A DNA stretch of 55,025 bases from JBBQXY01 sp051004815 (GTDB taxonomy: Bacteria > Chloroflexota > Ktedonobacteria > Ktedonobacterales > Ktedonobacteraceae): assembly GCA_051004815.1 (NCBI GenBank), contig JBPCJY010000012.1, positions 1-55,025 on the forward strand, in the 5' to 3' direction. Below, one piece after another: positions 15,202 through 23,668 of the stretch. Under the pieces are notes generated by a model. The model saw only the letters and a program-made list of their open reading frames with translations, did not search any database and was not told where the DNA came from. The translations under genes and the position numbers were made by a program. Position 1 is the stretch's first letter. Each line of letters begins with the position of its first letter.

Positions 15202-17340
15202 ATGGCTCAATTCTTGCGGCTCTGGCGTCAACCTCTTGGTCGTGTACTTTCAGTATCAATGTTCTTAGTGACGATGTTGTTTATGGGCGGTGTGTTGACG
15301 ACGCATGCTCAGGTAACTGCTTATGCGTCGGGTGGTGGTAGTTGCCAGATCAAATCTGCGCAAGGCAATATCAAGCATGTGATCTACATCCAGTTCGACA
15401 ACACGCACTTCACACGCGACAATCCCAATGTTCCGTCAGACCTGGAACAGATGCCTAATCTGCTCAACTTTATCAAGGGCAACGGAACGTTACTATCCAA
15501 TCATCATACCCCGCTGATTGCCCATACCGCGACGGATATTTTAACATCTATCACAGGTGTCTATCCCGATCGCCACGGCGTGCCGGTGAGCAATAGCTTC
15601 CGGTACTTTAATCCCGATGGCACAAGCAATCTCGGTGTGTCCTTTGCCTATTGGAACTCGCCTATTTTTGATCCAACTACAGCAACACCCACCGATACTA
15701 GCTACAACATGATTACCACCGGTGGGAAAAATACGCCTGCACCGTGGGTACCGTACACTCGTGCCGGTTGTAATGTCGGTGCTGTAGCAACCGCGAATAC
15801 CATCCTCGAAAATACTGCTGTCGATGTTGGAACAGTCTTTGGTCAGAACTCATCGCAGGAGCAGGAAGCTAAGAGCAATGCGACGCTGGCTTCGGCTGAC
15901 TTCGTTGGTATTGGTATTCACTGCGCATTGAATAATATGCTGTGTTCTTCCGCCAACACCGGCCAAGCAGATGTCTTGCCCAATGAACCACATGGCTACA
16001 ATGGCTACATGGGTCTCTTTGGTCACAAGTATGTCGCGCCGCAGATCAGCCCGAATGCCCCATTGAAGGACCTGAACGGCAATGTGATTCAGGACTCCAG
16101 TGGCAATGTTGGCTTCCCCGGTTTCGACGGCATGACTCCGGCAGTCTCGCTCTCGTATGTCGCGGCTATGCAGGAACATGGCGTGCCTGTTACCTATGCC
16201 TATATCTCTGATGCCCACGATAACCACAGCGGCAGTGGTGCATACGGCCCTGGTCAGGCGCAATATGTCTCGGCACTCCAGTCATATAATGATGCCTTTG
16301 GCAAGTTCTTCACGCGTCTGGCATCTGATGGCATTAACCAGAGCAACACACTTTTCGTCTTTACGGCTGACGAGGGCGACCACTTTGTTGGTGGAACTCC
16401 TAGCCCCGCGAATTGTGATGGTGTTACTGTACCCTGTACCTATAGTCAGATCGGTGAAATTAACGGTAACATGACCGGTCTGCTGGCAACGCAACAGGGC
16501 ATCACGACCCCGTTCAATGTTCATGCAGACGCCGCTCCTACCGTCTACATCACTGGCAACCCGGCTCGCAATGCGACTGTGACACGAGCCTTTGAACGTG
16601 GTACAGCGAAGTTAACGGCGGTGAATCCGCTAACGGGTAAAACTGATGTGTTGGCCAAGTATTTGGCCGACCCGGTAGAGATGAAACTACTGCATATGAT
16701 AACGGTAGACCCGGCGCGAACTCCCACCTTTACCATGTTTGCCGATCCTAACTACTTCTTGTTCGCGGGCGCACCCAACTGTAATTCCGCTTGTGTCACC
16801 GAAGAAGCGGCCTTTGCCTGGAATCATGGAGATGTCTCGCCAGACATCAATACCACCTGGCTTGGTATCGTTGGCCCTGGCGTGAAAAACCTGGGCGTCA
16901 CGAATGCCATCTGGACAGACCATACCGATATTCGCTCAACCATGCTGGCATTGCTCGGCCTCAAGGACGATTATGTTTCCGATGGTCGTGTGATCTTCGA
17001 GGCCATCTATAACTGGGCGTTGCCGCAATCTATGCTCGTACACCCGCAAACGTTGTTGCAATTGGTGCAAGCCTACAAACAAATCAATGCTCCCGTAGGA
17101 GAACTGGGGCTGAAAAGCTTGCACTATTCTACCACCGGTCTGGCGAGCAATACATCTGGCGACAAAGAGTACAACCAGATTGAAAATCAGCTCAGTAGCA
17201 TCACTGCGCTACGCAACAGTATTGCCGCTAGCATGTCGGCGATGATCAATGCCGCGGAGTTTAACGGTCAACCAATCAATGTTTCACAGGCGCAACATTT
17301 GATTCAACAGGCCAATAGCCTGCTCAAGTCCATACCGTAA
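15202..17340 (+). CDS. Secreted alkaline phosphatase-superfamily protein
   Basis: 712 residues. An N-terminal signal peptide (hydrophobic stretch VLSVSMFLVTMLFMGGVL, then THAQ and YASG) marks it as exported. The mature part follows the alkaline phosphatase/sulfatase fold: VIYIQFDNTHFTRDNP with a metal-binding Asp, SNHHTPLIAHTATDILTSITGVYPDRHG with the nucleophile region, later VFTADEGDHFVGG, and FAWNHGDVSPDI with His/Asp ligands. The C-terminal 100 residues are helical. The substrate is unknown; phosphodiesters or sulfate esters fit. A strong AAGGAGGAG SD lies before the ATG. The gene is monocistronic and ends in a hairpin at 17390. Confidence 0.82.
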   Translation: MAQFLRLWRQPLGRVLSVSMFLVTMLFMGGVLTTHAQVTAYASGGGSCQIKSAQGNIKHVIYIQFDNTHFTRDNPNVPSDLEQMPNLLNFIKGNGTLLSNHHTPLIAHTATDILTSITGVYPDRHGVPVSNSFRYFNPDGTSNLGVSFAYWNSPIFDPTTATPTDTSYNMITTGGKNTPAPWVPYTRAGCNVGAVATANTILENTAVDVGTVFGQNSSQEQEAKSNATLASADFVGIGIHCALNNMLCSSANTGQADVLPNEPHGYNGYMGLFGHKYVAPQISPNAPLKDLNGNVIQDSSGNVGFPGFDGMTPAVSLSYVAAMQEHGVPVTYAYISDAHDNHSGSGAYGPGQAQYVSALQSYNDAFGKFFTRLASDGINQSNTLFVFTADEGDHFVGGTPSPANCDGVTVPCTYSQIGEINGNMTGLLATQQGITTPFNVHADAAPTVYITGNPARNATVTRAFERGTAKLTAVNPLTGKTDVLAKYLADPVEMKLLHMITVDPARTPTFTMFADPNYFLFAGAPNCNSACVTEEAAFAWNHGDVSPDINTTWLGIVGPGVKNLGVTNAIWTDHTDIRSTMLALLGLKDDYVSDGRVIFEAIYNWALPQSMLVHPQTLLQLVQAYKQINAPVGELGLKSLHYSTTGLASNTSGDKEYNQIENQLSSITALRNSIAASMSAMINAAEFNGQPINVSQAQHLIQQANSLLKSIP

Positions 17341-17389
17341 ACAATTCGGTTGTTAACTAACTACGTTTTCTTGTAGAGCGTTTTGTTGA

Positions 17390-17429
17390 ACAGAAGGTGG
17401 GTACACTACATTGTGTACCCACCTTCTGT
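17390..17429. terminator. Inverted repeat after the secreted phosphatase-like gene
   Basis: The arms 17390-17406 and 17413-17429 pair perfectly over 17 bp (ACAGAAGGTGGGTACAC and complement) around a 6-nt loop. It lies 50 nt past the stop codon. Only TT follows the stem, so termination efficiency without a U-tract is uncertain. Confidence 0.65.
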
Positions 17430-17491
17430 TGTCTAAGCCGACAATTGGCCTCTTTTTGAAGACGTTGTGCTGACTTCCGGGTTAATGTAAC

Positions 17492-17534
17492 AGTAGTTTC
17501 ACTACTAGTAATTATATGCGTGGTTTGTTATAAT
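17492..17534 (+). promoter_or_regulatory. Promoter and candidate operator of the LysR gene
   Basis: A TATAAT at 17529-17534 with TG at 17526-17527 forms an extended -10. Upstream at 17492-17506 lies the palindrome AGTAGT-TTC-ACTACT, in the position of a LysR-type activation or autorepression site. The link to the regulator 75 nt downstream is inference. Confidence 0.5.
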
Positions 17535-17608
17535 TACAATACATGATTTCTATCAAATGCATAACGTTAAAGCATAAGCTATCTGGGTAAACTATTGAGG
17601 AGGAACCT

Positions 17609-18517
17609 ATGAATCTGCAATATTTACGCGTGTTTCTGAAGGTGGCTGAGTACGAGCACATCACACATGCATCCGAGGAACTTGTTCTCAGTCAACCAGC
17701 GGTCACAAAAACTATTCAACACCTGGAACAAGAGGTAGGACTGGAACTTATCGAGCGGCATGGAAGACGGATTGTGCTCACACACGCTGGACGAGTGTTA
17801 CAGGGCTATGCTCGTCGCCTGTTCGCTTTTGAACGCGAGATGGAAGATGCTTTGGCTGCTTTGCGCGATGTGGACGCGGGTGAAATCACACTTGCTGCCA
17901 GTACCACGACTGGTGTTTATTTGTTGCCGCCAATTATAGCGCGTTTTCATGCTCGCTATCCACAGGTCAGCTTACGCATGTCTATTCTCAATTCCAGTGA
18001 GATCATCGAGCAAACTTTGGACTGGAATCTGGATATTGGCCTCGTCGAAGGCGAGGCGGCCACTTTACCTGTAGGCCTTAAGGTGGAAGTGTTTGCCCAT
18101 GATAATCTCGTGCTGATAGTCGCGCCCAGCCATCGTTGGAGTAAGGTATCATCATTGTCGCCAGAAAGTTTGCGCGAGGAAGCTCTCCTACTGCGTGAGC
18201 AAGGCAGCGGTATTCGCGAGGTCATTGAGCATGCCCTCTCCCAACATGCTGTACAGGTGCGTCCACTGCTCACCGTACCGGATAACGAGGCGATTAAACA
18301 GATGGTAATGAGTGGGTTAGGAGCGGCAATTGTCTCCGCCCTTGCTGTGCAACGCGAGTTAGTTTCAGGTGATCTCATTCGTGTGCCTATCGACGGTCTG
18401 GATTTACGTCCCGAACTAAGCATCGTACAGCGCGTAGATAAACAACTTTCACGAGCAGCTCAGGCTTTCTGCTCGTTCATTCGCTCAAGCGAAGAGGAAT
18501 TATCAACTTCTTTGTAA
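17609..18517 (+). CDS. LysR-family transcriptional regulator
   Basis: 302 residues. The N-terminal winged helix-turn-helix is clear (MNLQYLRVFLKVAEYEHITH, SQPAVTKTIQHLEQEVG, LTHAGRVL), followed by the two-lobed effector domain (GEITLAASTTTGVYLLPPI, then DIGLVEGE and GLGAAIVSALAVQREL). It resembles the CysL/CbbR-like subgroup in its wing and in the VPDNEAIKQMV segment. AGGAGGAA precedes the ATG. The target genes are not evident: the next gene, an alpha/beta hydrolase, is on the same strand, and no divergent partner exists. Confidence 0.92.
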   Translation: MNLQYLRVFLKVAEYEHITHASEELVLSQPAVTKTIQHLEQEVGLELIERHGRRIVLTHAGRVLQGYARRLFAFEREMEDALAALRDVDAGEITLAASTTTGVYLLPPIIARFHARYPQVSLRMSILNSSEIIEQTLDWNLDIGLVEGEAATLPVGLKVEVFAHDNLVLIVAPSHRWSKVSSLSPESLREEALLLREQGSGIREVIEHALSQHAVQVRPLLTVPDNEAIKQMVMSGLGAAIVSALAVQRELVSGDLIRVPIDGLDLRPELSIVQRVDKQLSRAAQAFCSFIRSSEEELSTSL

Positions 18518-18661
18518 CGGTGCAGAATATTGTATACTTATTCCATATACTTGTGCTACTTGTGCAACGTGTAAGAGATATAGGCATAAAAACCTGCTGT
18601 AAAACGTTGTATACTTTAGTTAGAGAAAGCGTTCTGTTACGCCAATCATCAACTAGAAAGG

Positions 18662-19699
18662 TTGGCTGCCATTGTGTTTTCACATATTCGACTTTTTCGA
18701 CCGTCACTGAAACAAGTTGTGCTGAGTAGTTTAGGTGGAGGCATCGGAGTAGTAGGGGCAATGTTTGCTGTAGCTTTGTATGTTGTAGAGCAAGTAACAC
18801 GCCCGAACAAGCGTGGCGTCTTTGATGAGTACACCTTTAGCCCTTATGAACTTGATCTTCCCGCTGAAAACATCACATTTTCACCTATTCAAGGCGACTA
18901 CAAGGTAAGCGGCTGGTTTGCCTCTCATCCAGAAGCAACGACAACAATCCTCGTTTGCCCCGGCTATCGCTCACGCAAGTCTGATCTGCTTGGTATCAGC
19001 AAGCTGCTTTGGAAAGATGGCCATAATGTCCTGATCTTTGATTATTATGGGCATGGCTCAGCCGTTAAAACCACGTTGACACTGGGCTATCGCGAGATGA
19101 ATGACTTTCTGGGCGCGTTGGCGTATGTGAAGGAACGCGCACCACAGACACGTTTGGGGGTGTTGGCCTACTCGATGGGAGCGGCTATCGCTATCATGTG
19201 TGCCGCCCGTGACAAGGATATTGAGGCACTCGTAGCGGATAGTGCGTTTGCAACGCATTGGAGCGCGATCGATTACAATATTCGGCGTGCTGTTCACCTG
19301 CCGGCAGTACCGTTCGTCTGGTTAGCGGACAACTTGATGTGGTGGCGTGCTAAATATCACTTTAACCAGGTGCAGCCAATGCGCGATATCGGTGCGATCT
19401 CTCCGCGTCCAATTTTGTTGATCCACGGGGGGCGGGATACCATCGTTGATCCACGGGATGCTACATTGCTGTTCAATGCAGCCAATGAGCCGAAGGAATT
19501 GTGGTTCTTGCCTGCGGCGGATCACTGCGGCGCCTACTTCGAGGATCGTATAGCCTATACAAAGAAAGTGCTCTCTTTCTTTGACCTTGCCTTGAATAAG
19601 CCCCACTTGCAGCTTGTTGAGAGTAGCAGCGACGTGGAGCAGGAAGAGGCGAGCCAGGTACCGCCAAGGGTTAGAGAAAATCTGTCTGAGGCCAGCTAG
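18662..19699 (+). CDS. Membrane-anchored alpha/beta hydrolase
   Basis: 345 residues. One N-terminal membrane segment (VVLSSLGGGIGVVGAMFAVA) anchors an alpha/beta hydrolase domain: VCPGYRSRKSDL (oxyanion side), nucleophile Ser in LAYSMGAAIA, acid Asp in GGRDTIVDP and His in ADHCGAYF. The layout matches bem46/YqkD-like hydrolases; the substrate is unknown. The annotated TTG at 18662 follows GAAAGG directly; a GTG at 18674 in the same frame is 12 nt from it, so the exact start is open. The C-terminal 30 residues are acidic and probably disordered. Confidence 0.85.
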   Translation: MAAIVFSHIRLFRPSLKQVVLSSLGGGIGVVGAMFAVALYVVEQVTRPNKRGVFDEYTFSPYELDLPAENITFSPIQGDYKVSGWFASHPEATTTILVCPGYRSRKSDLLGISKLLWKDGHNVLIFDYYGHGSAVKTTLTLGYREMNDFLGALAYVKERAPQTRLGVLAYSMGAAIAIMCAARDKDIEALVADSAFATHWSAIDYNIRRAVHLPAVPFVWLADNLMWWRAKYHFNQVQPMRDIGAISPRPILLIHGGRDTIVDPRDATLLFNAANEPKELWFLPAADHCGAYFEDRIAYTKKVLSFFDLALNKPHLQLVESSSDVEQEEASQVPPRVRENLSEAS

Positions 19700-19755
19700 T
19701 TGTTTTATACCAGATCATTTTGAATTTTCGCACCATATATTCTGTATATTGCGCT

Positions 19756-19801
19756 GAAAAGACGGTAAGGTGAGCGCATGTACTCACCTTACCGTCTTTT
19801 C
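19756..19801. terminator. Inverted repeat 1 of a triple hairpin cluster
   Basis: The arms 19756-19774 and 19783-19801 pair over 19 bp (GAAAAGACGGTAAGGTGAG and complement) around an 8-nt loop, with TTTTC at the end of the stem. It is the probable terminator of the hydrolase gene that stops at 19699. Confidence 0.65.
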
Positions 19802-19805
19802 ATCA

Positions 19806-19858
19806 GCACAAAAGGGTGCAGTGAAGCGATAGCATTGCTTCACTGCACCCTTTTGTGC
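19806..19858. repeat. Inverted repeat 2 of the cluster
   Basis: 22-bp perfect arms at 19806-19827 and 19837-19858 (GCACAAAAGGGTGCAGTGAAGC and complement in two parts) begin only 4 nt after the previous hairpin. With two strong stems side by side this may be a tandem terminator, or one hairpin may belong to a mobile or RNA-processing element. Confidence 0.6.
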
Positions 19859-19904
19859 CAAAGAGGCACATTAGACTCTTCAGAAATCAGCTTGTATGCC
19901 GAAT

Positions 19905-19942
19905 AGTAGATAGAAGAGTAGATCGTTACTCTTCTATCTACT
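19905..19942. repeat. Inverted repeat 3 of the cluster
   Basis: 16-bp arms at 19905-19920 and 19927-19942 (AGTAGATAGAAGAGTA and complement) around the 6-nt loop GATCGT. It precedes the leader of the small peptide gene by 15 nt and could be its 5' boundary or a third terminator. Confidence 0.55.
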
Positions 19943-19956
19943 CGGTTGCCATCGCG

Positions 19957-20107
19957 AGAAAGGAGGTGATCGAGCAAAGAATTGCGCTCTATCCGCACTG
20001 CCCTTGGAGATTATCTATCTAAAGAGAACAGGAAGGAGTCAAGCATGTGCAGATGATTGACGTCCTCTCGCACAAGTGTTGACTCCTCCATACACCCTGT
20101 TTGGAGG
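19957..20107 (+). promoter_or_regulatory. Structured leader of the small membrane peptide gene
   Basis: Three things stand out. At 19957-19971, AGAAAGGAGGTGATC is an exact complement of the usual bacterial 16S rRNA 3' tail, with no start codon at a normal distance. At 20045-20056, ATG TGC AGA TGA is a three-codon open frame 6 nt after AAGGAG. Around it GGAGTCAA (20035-20042) pairs with TTGACTCC (20079-20086), with an inner TGTGC/GCACA. The CCTCC at 20085-20089 could instead pair with the GGAGG (20103-20107) that serves the next gene. This looks like a translational attenuator; that reading is inference. Confidence 0.4.
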
Positions 20108-20116
20108 TATATGCTT

Positions 20117-20311
20117 ATGATACCAAAAGCAAACAAACGCTTGCGATACACATTTCTTCTCATCCCAATGTTAGCGATCATGGCAGCATTCCCAATTCTT
20201 GTCATGCCACCTGAGGCAACAACAGGAGGAGCTTTTCTCGCTGGAAAATGCTACGTGGGATCATGTGGCATGGATATTCCATTGGACATTCAATTAGGCA
20301 TCCTGCTCTAA
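20117..20311 (+). CDS. 64-residue hydrophobic peptide, unknown
   Basis: Starts MIPKANKRLRYTFLL with a basic head, then one membrane segment (LIPMLAIMAAFPILVM), then TTGGAFLAGKCYVGSCGMDI and a hydrophobic LGILL tail. The two cysteines five residues apart, in a Gly-rich exported tail, suggest a secreted or membrane peptide, perhaps a signal or bacteriocin-like product; I recognise no family. GGAGG lies 9 nt before the ATG at 20117 (3 nt before an alternative ATG at 20111), and an intrinsic-type hairpin follows the stop by three bases, so the gene is well delimited despite its size. Confidence 0.6.
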   Translation: MIPKANKRLRYTFLLIPMLAIMAAFPILVMPPEATTGGAFLAGKCYVGSCGMDIPLDIQLGILL

Positions 20312-20314
20312 GCA

Positions 20315-20344
20315 GTGGAGGAGCCGATGTATCGGCCCCTCCAC
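20315..20344. terminator. Hairpin after the small peptide gene
   Basis: The arms 20315-20328 and 20331-20344 (GTGGAGGAGCCGAT with one A-C mismatch) form a 14-bp stem with a two-base GT loop. It sits between the small gene and the convergent kinase gene and can serve both. No T-tract follows. Confidence 0.65.
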
Positions 20345-20390
20345 ACCATTCATACACCCTTGTTGTGGACATCAGGTCCTTCACCTGCTC

Positions 20391-23300
20391 TCAGGCGTGT
20401 TGTAGCAGCTGTGGGGCGTGTTTGACCTGAATGGCTTTAATCCGTATTACTAACTGCACTGCCTCGTCTTTTCTCTGCATGGCAGATAGGAGGAGTGCGT
20501 AGTTTTTGAGTGTATTTGCTACATCGAGATGTTCTGGCTCTAAGGTCTGCTCAAAAATATGGAGAGCTTGTTGGAATAATGGCTCAGCGGAGGTAAATTT
20601 GCCGAGCGTAGTGTACAATCTTCCCAGGTCATTGAGGCTCTGAGCGACTTCAGGATGTTCTGGCCCAAGAGCATGTTTACGCAGTTGTAGCGCGTGCTTA
20701 AACAACAATTCCGCTTCCGTATATTTCCACTGTTGCTGATAGAGTTTTGCCAGGTAGGTAAGACTATGGGCAACGGCTGGGTGTTCTGGCCCCAGGGTTG
20801 TTTCGCGAATCTCCAGGACGCGCTGGAAGAGTGGTTTGGCCTGCGAATATTTTCCCAGCTGATGATAGAGCTTGGCCAGGTTGTTGAGACTAACGGCTAC
20901 ATCAGGGTGTGCCAGCCCATGGATGTGTTCCCAGATGGTCAATGCACGCAGGTAGAGCGACTCTGCTTGCACAAATTTATGTTGCATCTGATAGAGGAAC
21001 GCCAGATTGTTAAGGGTGCGAGCTACATCGGGATGTTCCACTCCCATCTCCTCCTCCGTTCCTTGTGCCTGTTCCCAGATGGTCAGTGCTCGCAAGAAGA
21101 GAGGTTCTGCCTGGGTGTATTTCCCTTGTTTCTGGTAAAGCAAGGCCAGATTGTTCAGCTCGATAGCCACGTCAGGATGTGCTGGTCCCTGTATATGTTC
21201 CCGCGTGGCAAGCACTTGTATGAACAATGTTTCCGCTTGCGCATACATGCCCTGATAGAGGTAGGTACCCGCCAGGTAATTCATCGTCTCAGCCATATCC
21301 AGGTGTTCCGCTGTCGGAACCTGTTCCCGTATGGTGAGAGCTTTGCGCAACAGATAGCGAGCTTGTGTATATTGTGCCTGTTCCAATAAATATAAGCCCG
21401 CTTGATCGAGTAATCGTGCCGCTTCTGCAAAGGTCATGTGCCATTGTGCCATCAAAGTCACGCAGACATACACCTGTGGCAGACAACGTTGGCAATGCGG
21501 CCAGGTATCAGCCTGGTCTCCTTTAGGAAACGTGAGATTGACGGCTCGCACAACGCGTTCGGCCCACAAACGTTGTGCCTGTTCATCCATGCGGTCTCTG
21601 AGTATTGCTTGCACCAGCCGATGGATGGTCAGCGTCTTCCGTTGAGCATTGCGGCGCACCAGCGAGAACTTGCGGAGCATGGCTAATGCAGCATCCAATG
21701 TATAAGGATCGGAGGCCGCTCGCGCTAATAGAGGGCCAAGTACCGGTGCGCCATCGATAATAAGTTCTTCAAGAATTTCATCGGGATGCAGAAATGCGCA
21801 GAAGCGTAGGAGTTCGGCTGCCGCGGGATGTGCCTGTTCAACCTTTTCGAAAGAGAGTAGCCATGTTGTGGCAACAGGTTCGGGATGGGTGTCGGTAGCT
21901 TCACCGCGCAGATGAAGCAATGTACCGCGCTGTCCGCGATAGCGGTCTAAATAATCGTACAAGCCGCAACCGGTCTCTTCAATATAAGCCCCTGCCTGAT
22001 CGAGTGCCAGAGGCAGTCCATCCATTGCCTGTGCGATATCCCTGGCCTCGATGGAGTCGGCACTGGAAGCATCTTCTAAGGGAGCGTCACGCTGAATAAT
22101 GCCTGCTCTACGCAAGAGAAAGAGCGTGGCATCACCTGGCTCTAGCTTTTCAAGATCAATACAACGAGCAATGTTACCTGTTGCCTGTATGCGAGTGGTG
22201 AGAATACTATGTCCTCTGCTGGCAACTGGAATGAAACTGTTGACCATGGTCAAATCTTCGACATTATCGAGGATGAGTAACCAATGGGTATGCTCCTCCA
22301 GCCAGTGTTTGACGGCTTCGATCACACGCTCCTGGTCCTGTTCATCCTGTTCAGATAGATTGAGCAGGTAAGCAAAGTTCAAGAAATCTGAGCGCAATGT
22401 TTCATAGGTTTCGGCCCTGGCCCATAAAATAGTCGCATAGTCAGCATGGTAGCGATAGGCATACTCGATGGCCGTTTGGGTCTTGCCAATGCCGCCCAAT
22501 CCGCTGATCGCTTGCGGATATGTCCACGACAAAGTATCGCCCTCGTGAAGTCTGCTGTAAAGCGTCTGTAACACCTCCTCGCGACCGGTGAAGAAGGGAT
22601 TGCGGCGATAGGGAAGACTTCGCACAGGTGTCGCTATAGACAAGGCTGGCGGATGAGAAATGCTTACTGATGTCTGCTCCACTGCAACGTGATCTGTGAC
22701 GAAGGGGGCTGTGGAAGCCAGCGCATAACTCCCTATTTCTTGCGCCTGGCTGGCGTGCGCGAGTGCTGCTGCAAAGTCCGCTATGCTAGCGAAGCGGTGC
22801 TGTGGCTCTTTCGCCAATGCTTTGAGTACTACCTGTTCAACGGCTGGCGATAGGGTTGGCAAGTACACGCACGGGCTGAGTGGAGAAGTGTGCAGATGTT
22901 GTTGCACAATCTCTTCAATCGTGCCGTTAAAGGGACGTTTCCCACAAAGCCATTCATAGACAACCACACCAAGGGCATATTGGTCACTGGCGGGACTGAC
23001 GAGACCGTTGATCTGCTCTGGAGCCATATATGCAATAGTGCCACCCGATTCCTGCTGCGCCTTGCTGGCATCCCGTGTCATGACCGCGACACCGAAGTCG
23101 CTGAGCAATAGCTCGCGCTGTTTGTCCAGGAGCATGTTTTCAGGCTTCACATCACGATGGATCAGGTGTTGCGTATGGGCGTGTTGCAGGGCCGAGGCAA
23201 CGGCCTGGATGTAGGTAACAATACTGGACAGAGGGACAATGGAGCCGAATGGATGATGTTGGCGCAAGGAGCCTTGCTGAGCATACTGCATGACGAGATA

Positions 23301-23549
23301 AGGAATACTGCCTTCCAGGCCAAAATCTATGACTTGAATAATATGAGGGTGGGCCACATGCGCAATGACGCGTGCTTCCTGGAGAAAACCTTTCAGTTCG
23401 CTCTGTGCTAGCCGCATATGGAGTATCTTAATAGCGGCTTGCGTCTGGAGATACACATGCTCGCCAAGATAGACCTGGGCGAATCCTCCCTGTCCCAAAC
23501 AGCGTAAGAGTCGATAGTTGCCAAATTGCTGCCCTACTCGATCATGCAT
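20391..23549 (-). CDS. Ser/Thr protein kinase-NB-ARC-TPR protein (STAND-type)
   Basis: 1052 residues in three parts. A Hanks-type kinase (1-265): Gly-loop LGQGGFAQVYLG, Lys41, HRDVKPEN at 131-138, DFG 151-153, APE 176-178, all intact. An NB-ARC-type NTPase: P-loop GLGGIGKT at 350-357 and Walker B HWLLILDNVED at 422-432, with a helical arm containing GLPLALDQAGAYIEE. Then tetratricopeptide repeats (about 690-1040), at least eight copies of the form NNLAxLYxxxGKYxQAEPLFxRAL. No membrane segment separates kinase from NTPase, so it is cytosolic. STAND proteins sense a ligand with the repeats, oligomerise, and switch on an effector; the effector here would be the kinase. It could be signalling, developmental or antiphage. 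The repeats produce long open frames on the opposite strand, which are not genes. Confidence 0.9.
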   Translation of the reverse strand: MHDRVGQQFGNYRLLRCLGQGGFAQVYLGEHVYLQTQAAIKILHMRLAQSELKGFLQEARVIAHVAHPHIIQVIDFGLEGSIPYLVMQYAQQGSLRQHHPFGSIVPLSSIVTYIQAVASALQHAHTQHLIHRDVKPENMLLDKQRELLLSDFGVAVMTRDASKAQQESGGTIAYMAPEQINGLVSPASDQYALGVVVYEWLCGKRPFNGTIEEIVQQHLHTSPLSPCVYLPTLSPAVEQVVLKALAKEPQHRFASIADFAAALAHASQAQEIGSYALASTAPFVTDHVAVEQTSVSISHPPALSIATPVRSLPYRRNPFFTGREEVLQTLYSRLHEGDTLSWTYPQAISGLGGIGKTQTAIEYAYRYHADYATILWARAETYETLRSDFLNFAYLLNLSEQDEQDQERVIEAVKHWLEEHTHWLLILDNVEDLTMVNSFIPVASRGHSILTTRIQATGNIARCIDLEKLEPGDATLFLLRRAGIIQRDAPLEDASSADSIEARDIAQAMDGLPLALDQAGAYIEETGCGLYDYLDRYRGQRGTLLHLRGEATDTHPEPVATTWLLSFEKVEQAHPAAAELLRFCAFLHPDEILEELIIDGAPVLGPLLARAASDPYTLDAALAMLRKFSLVRRNAQRKTLTIHRLVQAILRDRMDEQAQRLWAERVVRAVNLTFPKGDQADTWPHCQRCLPQVYVCVTLMAQWHMTFAEAARLLDQAGLYLLEQAQYTQARYLLRKALTIREQVPTAEHLDMAETMNYLAGTYLYQGMYAQAETLFIQVLATREHIQGPAHPDVAIELNNLALLYQKQGKYTQAEPLFLRALTIWEQAQGTEEEMGVEHPDVARTLNNLAFLYQMQHKFVQAESLYLRALTIWEHIHGLAHPDVAVSLNNLAKLYHQLGKYSQAKPLFQRVLEIRETTLGPEHPAVAHSLTYLAKLYQQQWKYTEAELLFKHALQLRKHALGPEHPEVAQSLNDLGRLYTTLGKFTSAEPLFQQALHIFEQTLEPEHLDVANTLKNYALLLSAMQRKDEAVQLVIRIKAIQVKHAPQLLQHA

Positions 23550-23668
23550 CTTTCCACCCTCTTTGTATAAAAACCCAACCTTTCATCGAATATATGCAGC
23601 ATAATCTTTTTTTTGTTGCCTTACAAGTAAATAGATGCGCTCATATAGAACATAGGAGAAAAGGAAGC

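Noticed and set aside
19957..19971. Remnant of a 16S rRNA 3' end on the minus strand
   Set aside because: Only 15 bases match the anti-SD tail and the sequence beyond diverges at once, so a strong SD or chance match is more likely than an rRNA fragment.
20694..21389. 231-codon plus-strand frame opposite the TPR region
   Set aside because: Produced by the repeated TPR codons of the kinase/NB-ARC gene on the other strand.
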